Positions 1 through 9,780 of a stretch of DNA of 64,000 nucleotides are shown here, one piece after another. Position 1 is the first letter of the stretch. Each line of letters opens with the position of its first letter. The notes beneath the pieces were generated by a model. The model was given only the letters and a program-made list of their open reading frames with translations, ran no database searches and had not been told where the DNA came from. This DNA comes from CAYNZV01 sp965217095 (GTDB lineage Bacteria > Latescibacterota > UBA2968 > UBA8231): positions 124,001-188,000 of the forward strand of contig OZ244235.1 in assembly GCA_965217095.1 (NCBI GenBank), read 5' to 3'. The position numbers were made by a program, and so were the translations under genes.

Positions 1-2
1 TG

Positions 3-845
3 CCTCCACCCAGCGATCACAAGGAATTCTTCGCGTTGCAATCAGGTCGTTACTTTCTCGACGAGGATCACTTCACTCCCGCTGGACACCGCTTGGTGGC
101 AGAACGGCTGGTCGAGCACTTGCGCGACCGGAAGCTGGTCGCAATCGACGGCACGTCCTTCGCCCTAGCTCAAAGGGAGCGTCGTGCAGATTACAACCAT
201 CTGACGCTCAAAATTCCTGGCGATTTTGACTCCATAAGGAAGGTGGCTCGGTCGTTGGAAAAATTTGGGCAGTTCACGCTTCTCGAGAAAACTTACTTAA
301 AGGCTGTAGAGGCCACGTCGGATGACAAAGCGAGGGCCCGCTATTGCTTCTTACTCGCGAATGTCTTATACCGGCAGCAACGATATGAACGGGCGGCTGC
401 GCTGTATCGCCGGGGCACTCAATTCGATCCGGACTTTGCCGCGCAGTACGTCGGTCTCGGAGACGTATTGCGTCGCCTCGAACAGCCTGAAGAGGCGGTG
501 AAATCTTACAGAATGGCCGCGAAACTCCACTCGACCGATCCGCAGCTTTTTCGCGAGATTGGAAAAGCCCTGGTAGAGTTGGGGGATCTTCCCACAGCGC
601 GGCAATCGTTTGAGAAATCCATCGAGCTGGGCCCCAACAGCGGGGCGCTGTTCAATCTGGCTCTGGTATGCCTGATGCAAGGACAGACCGAGTCAGCCGA
701 CTCTGCCTACGCCGTCGCGGTCACCCGATTTGGCACCGAGGAGGCTATGCGAATCGGTGCCGTGCGCGACTTGAAGAATCTTGTGGCTCTCGATGTACAG
801 ACGGCGGCGGCTCGCGGCATTTTGGAAAAGTACTGGCCAGAATGA
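3..845 (+). CDS. SGNH-hydrolase tail plus TPR protein (5' end outside window)
   Basis: The frame is open from base 3, so the gene starts upstream of the window; the TTG at 36 is internal. The first visible residues contain DEDHFTPAGHRLVAERL, the Asp-x-x-His block near the C-terminus of SGNH/GDSL esterases and AlgX/DltJ-like enzymes. About 180 residues of TPR-type helices follow (blocks ending in FDPDF, HSTDP, ELGPNS). Inference: a surface or cell-envelope acyl esterase domain with a C-terminal TPR interaction scaffold, as seen in some exopolysaccharide O-acetylation proteins. The stop at 843-845 overlaps the ATG of the next gene (842), so the two were co-transcribed. The catalytic Ser block lies outside the window, so enzymatic function cannot be confirmed. 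Confidence 0.75.
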   Translation, partial: PPPSDHKEFFALQSGRYFLDEDHFTPAGHRLVAERLVEHLRDRKLVAIDGTSFALAQRERRADYNHLTLKIPGDFDSIRKVARSLEKFGQFTLLEKTYLKAVEATSDDKARARYCFLLANVLYRQQRYERAAALYRRGTQFDPDFAAQYVGLGDVLRRLEQPEEAVKSYRMAAKLHSTDPQLFREIGKALVELGDLPTARQSFEKSIELGPNSGALFNLALVCLMQGQTESADSAYAVAVTRFGTEEAMRIGAVRDLKNLVALDVQTAAARGILEKYWPE

Positions 846-935
846 AAATCCTAGTGTTGGGCGGCACCGGATTTCTCGGTCATTGTGTCGTTGCGGCTGC
901 GCTTGCGCGGGGCTACGAGGTGGTGAGCTTGAGGA
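842..935 (+). pseudogene. NAD-dependent epimerase/dehydratase, 5' fragment
   Basis: Begins ATG AAA ATC CTA and reads MKILVLGGTGFLGHCVVAAA, the Rossmann beta-alpha-beta with the GxxGxxG NAD-binding motif of extended SDR epimerases. Similarity ends about 30 codons in, near the sequence GGTGAGCTTGAGG; what follows is remnant IS3 sequence. The start overlaps the stop of the upstream TPR gene. The gene was evidently cut by the IS3-type insertion, and the rest of it is not visible downstream. Confidence 0.7.
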
Positions 936-1019
936 TAATAGAGAGGCAAGGGAATCGGTACGGCACTGCACAGGGAGGCGTTAGTGCGGGCGGCAATGGG
1001 CGCGTATCAGGTTAGGTCA

Positions 1020-1798
1020 CGCAGTGATACCGTGTGCTGGGACAGGTGAGACGCACCCAGCGATACACGCCCAGGGGGGCAGACGACGAGGCATTTCTGA
1101 CCGCCAACATCGTTTCTCTGGCCAGCGTAATACGGGCGCTATGGCTACCGTAGGATCACGGCCTTGCTGACGGCTGGCAAGTGAATCACAAGCGAGTGGA
1201 GCGGATCTGGCGACGGGAGGGGCTGAAGGTGCCCGCCAGACATCCAAAGCGCGGTCGGCTGTGGCTCAATGACGGGTCCTGTATCAGGCTCAGACCGGCG
1301 TATGGCAACCACGTGTGGGCGTACGACTTCGTGTTCGAGCGGACCCGCGAAGGCAGGCCCCTGAAGGTCCTGACGGTGGTCGACGAGTTCACCCGCCAGT
1401 GCCTGGCGATCGAGGTTGCCCGTAAGCAGAGCTCGCGGGACGTTCTGCGGATGCTGGCCGGGCTGATGCTGAGGCACGGCATCCCGAAACACATCAGAGC
1501 GGATAACGGGCCCGAGTTCGTCGCCAAAGTCGTCCGACAGTGGCTCTCGAGGCTGGGAGTCGAGACGTTGTTCATCGAACCGGGAAGTCCGTGGGAGAAC
1601 GGCTACATCGAAAGCTTCAACGGGAAACTCAGGGACGAACTCCTCAACGGGGAGATATTCACGACGTTGACCGAGGCAAAGGTGTTGACGGAACTCTGGC
1701 GTCGGGAATATAATCAGGTCCGCCCACACAGTGCACTCGGCTATAAACCACCGGCGCCCGAAGCGGCGCTAAGACCGCGCATCGCAGCCACATCCTAA
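1020..1798 (+). pseudogene. IS3-family transposase OrfB, frameshifted remnant
   Basis: The intact part (from 1181) is a rve/DDE integrase domain: first Asp in VWAYDFVFE, second in the RADNGPEFV block, and the catalytic Glu in ENGYIESFNGKLRDELLN, followed by the usual RPHSALGYKPPAPEA end. Upstream, the HTH_21 part can be read only by changing frame: a YGYRRITALL block at about 1140-1170 and a RRTQRYTP-like block at about 1050. So the N-terminal half carries at least two frameshifts. OrfA is not seen. The remnant directly follows the truncated epimerase and is presumably what disrupted it. Confidence 0.8.
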
Positions 1799-2178
1799 CT
1801 CTGGATGTGGACACATAGGTGGGGGCAGGTCATGTGCGCCGGGAAGGATCTGCGCCTCAACTTCCAGAAGGAGCCAGGAGGCTGACTGAACTTGGCACTG
1901 GCACGCGGTCCAACCACGCAGCCCAAGCCGATGGAAGAGCTGTCGGGATTCGTGATGGAGGAGTGCGATCTCCTTGAGGGAGATCGGGTCACACAGGTGG
2001 CGCGTAGGAAGGGCAGGGCCAAGATCTCGGCGCTGGAGGGGCCGGTAGGTGTCGGTTCGGGTGCAGATGATGCGTGCCAGGCTGTTCTCAATCGCCCCTT
2101 AAACGGCGGCCGCCGAGGAAACCGTCCCGCATAAGGGAGCAGACTTGCAGTCGGCAAGCAGCCTTTCGCAATCGTCCT
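1799..2178. other. Intergenic, no gene recognised
   Basis: About 380 bases between the IS3 remnant and the 3' end of the next minus-strand gene. Short open frames exist on both strands, but none has a recognisable motif or a good ribosome site. It may hold the end of the IS or decayed sequence; no terminal inverted repeat was found. Confidence 0.5.
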
Positions 2179-3606
2179 CTATTCGAGCCAGTAGGAGTAA
2201 AGCGCCGCGTCCCGCAGCGAGAATCGAAGCTGGATCGGTGCACCGCTCCCCACTGAATTCCCCTCATCCCACTGGACTTGCAGCCGACGATGGTCTCCCT
2301 CGATCGGACCGGCGACCGCGACGACCTCGTCGTTCTCGCCAACCGCCTCCAGACTTAACTGGCCTTTGCCGGCATCTGCGTTTATCAGAAGGTTGTCCGT
2401 CGGCGGCACAAATCGCTCGGTGAGCAGATGACCTTCATCGGTGCCCGCATCCATCGAGACGAAGCCATCCCGGCGCAGCACCGCCAGGCACACCGCTGCT
2501 CCTGCTCCATCGGAATCCGGGTCGGGGAAGCCCGACTGTTCCTTGCGACCGGAATAGTAGAACCAGAGCTCGTCTCCCCTTACCAGCGGATAAGATGGGG
2601 GCATATTCTTGCTCAAGTCGTAGGCACCCGAATTGCCCGGAGACCAGGGAATGAACGCTTTGCGGTTTGCCACGCGTTCCCACTGGAGTAGATCACGGCT
2701 GCACCAGAGTTGTATCAACGTGAAGCGCAGGGTGTGACTGGTCCACCGTGCCCCCTTGGCGTAATAGAGGGCGGGTAGGGCGAGAAAGACGCCCTCGTAC
2801 CGAAATACGCCGGCGCTGTAGATATCTACGTTCTGCCAATGCCAGTCGGGGGTATTGGGCAACGGCCTGAGGTAATCGGCGTTGGAGGACCTCAGGAACT
2901 CTTCGATGTGCAACCGCCCCAACTCCTGATCCAGATCGTCCGCCTGGATAGCCATCACCGGTTCGCTCCAGTGTTGGAAATCAGGGCTGGTGCTGATCAT
3001 GTGGGCACGGCCGTAGATGCCGGTCTTTTTGAAGCTCAGCAGGTACTGCTTTTCCACCGGATCGTAGCTCAGGTTGTGCTCGTCAAAGCTGGAGACTTCG
3101 GCGTCCAGCCGCTTCCAACTGAAACCGTCTTCGGATACCAGAAAGTCCAGGCTGCGCTCGAAGCGAGTTCCGGGCCAAGGCTTGCCCTCCGGGTCGACCC
3201 GCTCCGACGAATGCACGACCCGTTTCCCCGTGTCCACGTTGACCACGTGGCTGGTCAATCCCTTGTAGCGTCGTTTGGGATCGGGATCGGCATCATCGCT
3301 CAGCGCGTGGAACTCCGGTTTGTTTTCTTCCGGTTGCAGCTCGCCTCCCACCATTGACCAGTGGAGGCCGTCCGCGCTCCGGTACCACCGCATCTGAGCC
3401 AGGAGACGAAACTCTTCCCGTTTCGGGTCCCAATAAGGTGCCGAGCGGGTCTGCATCACATGCTCGCCCGGGGCGGGTCGCAGGACCGCGCCCTTCTTCG
3501 AGGGCTGGTGCAAGGTTCTAGTGAGATTCTCCATCGACATCACCCCGTGTCCGTCGATGAACAGCTGGCGTTGACCTCTGGGTACCTCGAAGCTATCTGC
3601 GCTCAT
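2179..3606 (-). CDS. Glycosidase-like five-bladed propeller protein (GH32/GH43-like), function unknown
   Basis: 475 residues, ATG at 3606, ending in TAG. There is no signal peptide; the start MSADSFEVPRGQRQLFIDGH is typical of large uncharacterised families in Latescibacterota, Planctomycetes and Lentisphaerae whose members fold like GH32/GH43 five-bladed propellers. Repeated blocks fit that view: YWDPKREEFRLLAQ, WYRSADGLHWS, DFLVSEDGFSWKRL, DPVEKQYLLSFK, ISTSPDFQHWSEP and WCSRDLLQWERV, each with the 'SxDGxxW' sugar-enzyme blade signature. The C-terminal ~70 residues look like a beta-sandwich (VQWDEGNSVGSGAPIQLRF). Inference: acts on a glycan or binds one; the substrate cannot be told. IS remnants lie on both sides, so no operon context survives. 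Confidence 0.65.
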   Translation of the reverse strand: MSADSFEVPRGQRQLFIDGHGVMSMENLTRTLHQPSKKGAVLRPAPGEHVMQTRSAPYWDPKREEFRLLAQMRWYRSADGLHWSMVGGELQPEENKPEFHALSDDADPDPKRRYKGLTSHVVNVDTGKRVVHSSERVDPEGKPWPGTRFERSLDFLVSEDGFSWKRLDAEVSSFDEHNLSYDPVEKQYLLSFKKTGIYGRAHMISTSPDFQHWSEPVMAIQADDLDQELGRLHIEEFLRSSNADYLRPLPNTPDWHWQNVDIYSAGVFRYEGVFLALPALYYAKGARWTSHTLRFTLIQLWCSRDLLQWERVANRKAFIPWSPGNSGAYDLSKNMPPSYPLVRGDELWFYYSGRKEQSGFPDPDSDGAGAAVCLAVLRRDGFVSMDAGTDEGHLLTERFVPPTDNLLINADAGKGQLSLEAVGENDEVVAVAGPIEGDHRRLQVQWDEGNSVGSGAPIQLRFSLRDAALYSYWLE

Positions 3607-3634
3607 CCGGTTGGTCTTGGTCCTTTAGGTATGA

Positions 3635-4138
3635 ACTGGTATTCCCCATATCAAAATCAGTTGGGGTTTAGATTGAACTCGACTCTGTTTGATAATAAGG
3701 AATGGCCGTCCACTTTGCTCCACGGACATATTTCTGCATCAAGAACGGCCTTGTTCTTCCGCATTATCACGATCTCCACGTGTACGTTCACCGCTTAGAG
3801 ACAGGTATCCATTGCCTTACTTTAGAAAGTGAAGTTCTAAACAGCAGGATAACGCAAGCGCTTGATTCGAGACAAGAGCTCGCCACATAACTTCTGGTCT
3901 ATAGTAACTTCTGCCATTTGAAACGTAATATATCCACTATGTCTGACAACCTTCGCTCCGATTTTGATGAGTTTCGCGAGGAGGCTGCGGAGTGACCAGT
4001 GTTTGATTTTCCTCGGCAGAACCAACCGTCGAAGGAAATTCCCCAGGTTATAGGCCAGCACAAACAGCCCCAGCCGCACCTGATTGCAGACGAAACGCTT
4101 GCCGGAAAGCCGCGTCCAGTGCAACGCATATTTACCAT
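3635..4138 (-). mobile_element. Truncated copy of an IS1380-type element (copy 1)
   Basis: Contains the last ~100 codons of a transposase (3837-4138, minus strand: ALHWTRLSGKRFVCNQVRLG … RIKRLRYPAV) plus the ~200-base non-coding tail from ACTGGTATT at 3635. Both parts match the near-complete copy at 8214-9780 almost base for base with scattered substitutions. Similarity stops abruptly at about 4138, so the 5' two-thirds of the element is missing. The substitutions indicate that the two copies were not duplicated very recently. Confidence 0.85.
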
Positions 4139-4139
4139 G

Positions 4140-4330
4140 GGATTGCCCTTGTTCTACCTTCACCTCTCTCGGTGAGAAAGTTAGCCTCGACGGTTCGCCC
4201 GAAAGCGTTGCGGGCATCGCCTCCGAAAGCACTCATGTGACAGTTGGGACAGCTGTTGACGGGCCCGTTGGGAATCTGCCCGGGGCGAAAGAAGCGGCTT
4301 CGGCGTCCCCCAACATCCAGGGACCCATAC
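4140..4330 (-). pseudogene. Fragment of a CxxCH-containing secreted protein
   Basis: The minus strand reads PNGPVNSCPNCHMSAFGGDA followed by RNAFGRTVEANF, a haem-c type CxxCH motif followed by the GGxxRNAFG block seen in short secreted proteins of several uncultured phyla. It is cut at 4138 by the IS1380 copy. No signal peptide can be followed upstream in the same frame; a frameshift or a loss at the 5' side is likely. Only a fragment, so no function is assigned. Confidence 0.4.
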
Positions 4331-4538
4331 ACATTATAGCGTATTTTCTATCTCTCCAATCACTCGGGCATCCATGTAATAATTATCTATAGGGCGAAAA
4401 CTGCCATCACTTCTAATTTGCTCGGGATTGTGGATGCTTCAGGATCACGATGCGTCATTGGAGTTGGCAATGCTCCGGACGTAGAACACCTAACGACCGC
4501 CACAGCGCCCGATGAACCTATGAGAAGGAGGAATTCTG

Positions 4539-6569
4539 CTAGATCAGGGCTTTGATCTCCACAAACCAGGAATGAACGTTGTGACCTACGGTGGGAAACC
4601 AGATGAGGTCGACGCAAACCGAGACGATTATTCCGCTTACATAGCCGATTGCCAGACCGTAGAAAAACGGCTTGCCCCCCAGGTAAGCGCCTTTGCCGCC
4701 GAAGCGCAACAGCAACACCTTCACCGCCCAAGCCAAAAATAGACTAAACCAGAATACGATCCCGACAATGGTATACTGAAAGGCGACCCCCACCGGATGC
4801 AGCGGAAACCAGTGGAATCGGACCCGCAAAATAGCCAGCACCGCCGACTCCGTGAAGCCGAAAAGGAATACGAGCCAGCGGCCGAGATCGGGACTTGTCG
4901 GGTCGTTCAGATTGCGAGCCGTTTCGTCGTATCCGCGACCGATGCTATCGGAAAAGAAGACTAGCCCCTGTTTGGTGTAGGCCATTTCCAACGTTGCCCC
5001 CGCAGCTACCAGGAATCCCACTGGAAATGCGACCAAAACCAGCACTGCTATCCATCCGGGCTGTTGTTTCAGCGAGAAGATGCGCAGCAGGTGGGGCAGG
5101 GAAGGCCAGGCCGGAATGCGTAAGTTGCCAAAGAATGTCGTGCCGCTGAACACCCTGAACCCAACATAGCTGCGAGGTGACAGGAGGGCAGTGCCCAACA
5201 ACTCGTTCACGAAGGTGATCCCTTTGATATGCCCTGGATCGGTGAGCAGATAGGCACATCCGGTGGCGGCGATCAGTTTGACGACCACGACGTAGGTCAA
5301 AAGCGCTACGGAGAATATCAAAAGCGCCGCTGGTAGGCTCATCCCGAGCGCCATCATCCATCCCAGGAGATAGACGCCACTTATCGTCAATCCCAGAAGC
5401 ACGCGCCGGTGGTGCGACACCTCGTCCGGTTCGCCGGCACCCCATCGAACCTGCCGCCAAACCCGGCGAAAGTGGCTCCGAGCCAACCAGAAGGTCCAGA
5501 GTCCAATGAAAATGATGGCGCCATAGCTTTCCAGATGAAGGATATCGTTCCACTGCAACGACTCTCCAGCGCTGCCGACGCTGAAACCGATCCGCGACAT
5601 AGCCGCCCCCTTGAGAATCGCCAGCAGATGGAAGACAACCATGCTGGCCAGAATATCGAGGGGGCACAGGTAGGTTACGGCCACCACCAGAGGCATGATG
5701 CGGAAGTGTAACGTCGGGAATCCCTCTCCCAAATGAATGTTATAGAGATCCCAGTAAATCCCAATCCTCGGCAATCCGACCATGAAGTAGGATGTAATGT
5801 TGTAGAGGACGGGTACGAAGACGACGGCGAAGCCGACCCAGAACAGCCGCGAACGGAAGATCGCGGGCGACCCGTGGGCTCCGTCGAATCCGGCGGTCAG
5901 ATCCAACGGGAGTTGAGCCAGGGGAAATGTCAGCTTCTCGTTCGCTTCCCATTGCCGTTGCAGCAGGATAACCAAACAGAGGCCGAAGACGACCATGGCC
6001 ACCGAAACGCTCAACCACTGAGCTGTTGCGCCGAACCAACCGTCCCAGGGAACCGGCGCACCTTCCGGCAAGCCCAGCCAGAAGGCATCGATGACTCGTG
6101 CAGAGGTGTCGGGGAATACATGCCAGGGAAGGAAGTCGAAGAGGATAGCGGCCCACTGATTTTCGGCAGTGTCGTAGAAGGCGGGTGCCGCCAGCGTGAG
6201 TACCCAATACCCCATCCAGCCGTACCCCGGAATGGTGCCTACCACCCAGAGCATTCCAAAGATCGTCAGCAACTCCCCCCTGCGGAGGGCCAGCCGCGGC
6301 CATAGCTGTTTCAGAAGGACATTCAGGAACAGCCATAACACGAAGGGAACGTACACGACAACCGGAAGCTGTGAGCTCACGGCATGACCGAGCATGCCCG
6401 TTCCCTGAATCTCGTTTATGTAATAGTAGAAGGTTGCGGCAATGGTCAGAGCACCCAGAACCAATGCCCGCAGCGTAATGCGAGGCGTATCATCCCGGCT
6501 CGGCTCTGGCTGTCTTCCGCTATCCAAGGGGATTGAAGGGTGAGTCTGACCGGGGGGCCCTGAGCTCAT
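4539..6569 (-). CDS. Large polytopic membrane protein of the DUF6785/DUF6784 type
   Basis: 676 residues starting MSSGPPGQTHPSIPL. A ~30-residue polar N-terminus is followed by about 14 hydrophobic stretches, including ALVLGALTIAATFYYYINEI, VAMVVFGLCLVILL, VLVLVAFPVGFLVAAGATLE and GVAFQYTIVGIVFWFSLFLA. Conserved-looking loops are RRGELLTIFGMLWVVGTIPG and LTDPGHIKGITFVNELLGT. Length and motif order agree with the DUF6785 family, which resembles oligopeptide-transporter-like permeases and is abundant in Latescibacterota, Planctomycetes and Armatimonadota. The transported substrate is unknown. Strong start context is absent; I use the first ATG. The gene stands alone between IS remnants. Confidence 0.75.
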   Translation of the reverse strand: MSSGPPGQTHPSIPLDSGRQPEPSRDDTPRITLRALVLGALTIAATFYYYINEIQGTGMLGHAVSSQLPVVVYVPFVLWLFLNVLLKQLWPRLALRRGELLTIFGMLWVVGTIPGYGWMGYWVLTLAAPAFYDTAENQWAAILFDFLPWHVFPDTSARVIDAFWLGLPEGAPVPWDGWFGATAQWLSVSVAMVVFGLCLVILLQRQWEANEKLTFPLAQLPLDLTAGFDGAHGSPAIFRSRLFWVGFAVVFVPVLYNITSYFMVGLPRIGIYWDLYNIHLGEGFPTLHFRIMPLVVAVTYLCPLDILASMVVFHLLAILKGAAMSRIGFSVGSAGESLQWNDILHLESYGAIIFIGLWTFWLARSHFRRVWRQVRWGAGEPDEVSHHRRVLLGLTISGVYLLGWMMALGMSLPAALLIFSVALLTYVVVVKLIAATGCAYLLTDPGHIKGITFVNELLGTALLSPRSYVGFRVFSGTTFFGNLRIPAWPSLPHLLRIFSLKQQPGWIAVLVLVAFPVGFLVAAGATLEMAYTKQGLVFFSDSIGRGYDETARNLNDPTSPDLGRWLVFLFGFTESAVLAILRVRFHWFPLHPVGVAFQYTIVGIVFWFSLFLAWAVKVLLLRFGGKGAYLGGKPFFYGLAIGYVSGIIVSVCVDLIWFPTVGHNVHSWFVEIKALI

Positions 6570-6643
6570 CTCTCTGGGGGTGCGAAGGGAAGTCGGGGGG
6601 CCGAGGTGAATGGGGAGGTAAGGAAGTGACCGGGACCCAAGAA

Positions 6644-6840
6644 TTAGCCGCCTTGGGGTGTGAGTTCTTGGTTGTTGATAAAGGCTTCCGGGCTTAGGTA
6701 TCCCAGCTTACTATGGGGTTGCTCTCGGTTATAGTGTTGACGCCACTCCTCAATTACGACCCTCGCTTCATGCAGATTGAGTAGAATCTCCCGGGCCAGG
6801 CATTCGTCGCGAAAGCGACTGTGAAAGCTTTCTAACGGGG
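6644..6840 (-). pseudogene. IS3-family transposase, C-terminal fragment
   Basis: Reads SFHSRFRDECLAREILLN then LHEARVVIEEWRQHYNREQP and HSKLGYLSPEAF, the catalytic-Glu and terminal region of an IS3-type OrfB. It belongs to a different sublineage from the remnant at 1.0-1.8 kb. Everything before the ESF block is missing, replaced at about 6840 by unrelated sequence that leads into the broken racemase-like gene. Confidence 0.75.
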
Positions 6841-6894
6841 ATAAGGTACCGATCGAATAGCGAAACATATGGAGAGGGCCGCTGCCGTCCTCCG

Positions 6895-8109
6895 TCACTC
6901 CCTTATGGGTCCGTTCTGCTGGATCCGTGCGTAGCGTTGATCGAACTCCGGAGACCCGTCGTCGTTCCACACTTCCGTCCTCAGGGCCCGAATATTCCCC
7001 TCGGCGAAACCGGTGAGGCGTTTGACGCTCGGAAGCCCGACGCTGTAGATCTTGTTCCCCCCGGCCAGGTGCAGTATGCCGATGTGGCGCGGGATCTCGG
7101 TTTCCGGGGTGGCCGCAAGTTTCGCAACGAGTTCCTCGTCTACCTCAACACCAAGTCCAGGCTCCTCGGGAACGGGCGAACTGCCGTCTGAGATTTCGAT
7201 TCGGCCGCCGGTGGAATCCTCCTCGCACTGATCGTCGAGTGTGATCGCGTGGGAGACATTGGGCACGACGGCCGCCATGTGCAGGGCCAACGCCTTGGTA
7301 AGCGTGCCGCCGGTGAGCTGAAGCACGGTCGAGACGTTGGCCTCGGCGCAGGCCCCACCCCGCCGTAGCGTGCCGCCGCCGCTGTCGTTCTCGCCTATCA
7401 TGTAGAGATCGGCACAGCCGTGCATGATTTCCGGCCCCCACCCAGCTGCGGCACGTGCATGACCAGCGGGATGAATGTCTTCTCCCGCAACCGCCGCCAA
7501 CCGTCGATGTCCCGCCAAACCAGGGGATCTTCGAGAAAGCCGACAACCGACGACTTCTCCAATTCCTGTACCAGACGCAGGACCTCGTCCGACACCCGGT
7601 TGTGGTTGAAGTCGTACTGCATCTTGAAGCCGGCAGGCGCCACCTCCTCCACCGCCCGGTTCTGCTCGAAGACATCGTATTGTTCGCAGGTGTGCATCTT
7701 GAAGATCATGTACCCTTCGGCGGCGGCCCGCTGAACTTCCTTGGCGAGGTCCTCGGGACTGGCCGGCCGGGTCCAGGCGGCGACCGGAACCCGGTCGCGC
7801 ACCTTCTGCCCCATCAGCTTGTAAGCCGGCACTTCCAGGTATTTACCCATGACATCGTAGAGCGCCCCCATCAGACCCGGCACTAGGGTGGCGTTGACGA
7901 AATCGAAAGGCGAATTTCCGATCAGCGCTTCACGTTCCTCATCCGTCATGGCATAATGACCGCGGTTGTCGCCGTAGCCGACGATGCCGTTGTCGGTTAC
8001 GACCTTATAAAGGGTCTGCGTGTCGATCTTGGCGAAGCGCCTTCTGGTCGGCGTTGCGAGCAGCTAGGCGTGGGTTCAGGAGGATGGCTTCGACATCGGT
8101 GATCTTCAT
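6895..8109 (-). pseudogene. Mandelate racemase/muconate-lactonizing enzyme family protein, frameshifted
   Basis: Start ATG at 8109 preceded by AAGGAGAGAG, reading MKITDVEAILLNPRL; about 70 bases later the frame must change (near 8040) to continue as YKVVTDNGIVGYGDNRGHY, then open as FDFVNATLVPGLMGALYDVM … WTRPASPED. A second shift near 7440 leads to PEIMHGCADLYMIGENDSGG … NKIYSVGLPSVKRLTGF. Domain order is that of the enolase superfamily: N-terminal capping domain, then the TIM barrel with EGYMIFKMH (the K-x-K-like strand 2), MQYDFNH (metal-ligand Asp), and VGFLEDPL (metal-ligand Glu). Such enzymes abstract an alpha-proton from sugar acids. Two frameshifts mean no functional product unless they are sequencing errors. 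Confidence 0.8.
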
Positions 8110-8213
8110 TCTCTCTCCTTGTGGTTTCTATGTGTATTGGGGATCTTACCAGGCGTTAACCAGGGTCTTGGTGCTTTCTCCCAGTGTCTGGTGAGGGGAC
8201 TGTTGCCTACTTG

Positions 8214-9780
8214 ACTGGTATTTCCCATATCAAAATCGGTTGGGGTTTAGATTGAACTCGATTCTCTTTGATAAGATAAGGAATGGCCGTCCACTTTGTT
8301 CCAGGGACAAATTTCTGCATCAAGAACGGCCCTGTTCTTCCGACTTATCACGGTCTCCATGTTCACATTCACCGATTAGAGACAGGGATCCATTGCTTTA
8401 CTTTGGAAAGTGATGATCTAGACAGAGTAACAACGTAAGCGCTTGATTCGGGCCAAGATCTCGGCAAATAACGTCTGGTCTATCGCCACCGCGGCCATCT
8501 GAAACGTGGTATATCTATTGTGCCTGACCACCTTCGCGCCGACCTTGATCAGCTTTACCAGCAGACTGCGAAGAGACCCGTGTTTGATTTTCCTCGGCAG
8601 AACCAACCGGCGAAGGAAGTGACCCAGGTTATAGGCCAGCACAAACAGCCCCAGCCGCACCTGATTGCAGACGAAACGTTTGCAGGAGAGCCGCGTCCAG
8701 TGCAACGCATAGTTACCTTCCTTAATCCACTGCTCGGCGGTACCGCGGCCATGGTAGAAGTGAACCACGCCTTCTGGCTTCGCACTCATGTTGGTCACGA
8801 TAAATCCCACCCTCGGAAATAGCTCTCCTTGGTGCCATTCAACCTTGGCAACCACACGCCGCGGTCGATCCCAACTGCCGGCCTGATAGCTGAACTCGGA
8901 CCAGCAGATTATCGGCTTTTCGGGTGGTCGGCCCACCGGTCGAGTCAGCAGGGGTCGTATCTGCTCATGGAGGCGCTCGTTGGCAGGCATGCGGATGGCA
9001 TACAAGAGGCCGTTCCCCTCCAGGTATTCATAAATCTCTGGTTTGGCGAAGGCCGCATCGCCACGAAAGTATTTCCTGATATTCTCGCTCTTGTACCGCT
9101 GAACGACTGGGTCCAGAAGGTCTTTCCAGCGGTCAGCGCTGTGAACATTGCCGGGGCGGAGCAGTACGCCTTCACAATCACCCCACTGGTTGAAGCAGAA
9201 CAGCGGATGGAAACAGGTACTGCCGAAATGACCGTTGTAGGCCGACCCTTCCTGTGCGCCATGTACCGGGCTCTCCGAACTGTCTAGGTCGAGAATGATT
9301 CGCCGATGAGGTGTTCTGCTCATGGCTCTTTCAACCCACTTGCCATTGATCTCTGAGAGGCCGGCGAGATTCTCCCGCTGGGTCAGGAACTCAGTTTCAA
9401 AACGCCCCATCGTGTTGACGCTGGCGGCCTGTTTGTTGGGCGCCTTTTTCCCGGTGATCGCTCTCATGACAGGATCAACCGAGAGACGCTCGGCGTTATT
9501 GACATCTTCATACCCCGCAAGACGGCTATAGATGGATTGGCGTAATAAGGTAGCCATCGCATGTTGGATGTTACGGCCAGTACGTTGGTCCGATAAAGCC
9601 GTAGAAACGGCATCGAATAATCCCAGCGCATCATCAAGTTCACGATACGCTAAAAGACCACCGTCAGAGGTCACCTTTGCCCCATGAAATTCTAGCTTGA
9701 TTCCACCCTCAAAACCCATTCTCATGCTTTCACCCTCTGGATGACCCATGTTCATCGGCCAGAAACGATCGTTATTATAA
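8214..9780 (-). mobile_element. IS1380-type insertion sequence (copy 2)
   Basis: One near-complete element. The 3' non-coding tail starts at ACTGGTATT (8214), the same boundary as in the truncated copy at 3635. The transposase gene fills most of the rest. On the promoter side I could not find a matching terminal inverted repeat; sequence similarity to neighbouring DNA gives no clear edge, and an unrelated small gene ends at 9775. That end is therefore approximate. Confidence 0.8.
8418..9755 (-). CDS. IS1380-family transposase
   Basis: 445 residues, full family length. The DDE core is visible: first Asp in RRIILDLDSSESPVHGAQEG, second in KYFRGDAAFAKPEIYEYLEG; the C-terminal part has the family's EGNYALHWTRLSCKRFVCNQ and FVLAYNLGHFLRRL blocks. 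The N-terminal GGIKLEFHGAKVTSDGG stretch is also typical. No internal stop or shift, so it may be active. The truncated copy at 3.6 kb is a derivative of the same IS. Confidence 0.9.
   Translation of the reverse strand: MNMGHPEGESMRMGFEGGIKLEFHGAKVTSDGGLLAYRELDDALGLFDAVSTALSDQRTGRNIQHAMATLLRQSIYSRLAGYEDVNNAERLSVDPVMRAITGKKAPNKQAASVNTMGRFETEFLTQRENLAGLSEINGKWVERAMSRTPHRRIILDLDSSESPVHGAQEGSAYNGHFGSTCFHPLFCFNQWGDCEGVLLRPGNVHSADRWKDLLDPVVQRYKSENIRKYFRGDAAFAKPEIYEYLEGNGLLYAIRMPANERLHEQIRPLLTRPVGRPPEKPIICWSEFSYQAGSWDRPRRVVAKVEWHQGELFPRVGFIVTNMSAKPEGVVHFYHGRGTAEQWIKEGNYALHWTRLSCKRFVCNQVRLGLFVLAYNLGHFLRRLVLPRKIKHGSLRSLLVKLIKVGAKVVRHNRYTTFQMAAVAIDQTLFAEILARIKRLRCYSV

Noticed and set aside
1892..2134. 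Plus-strand 80-codon frame starting MALARGPTTQPKPMEELSGF
   Set aside because: No ribosome site, no family features, and an equally long frame on the other strand; likely chance.
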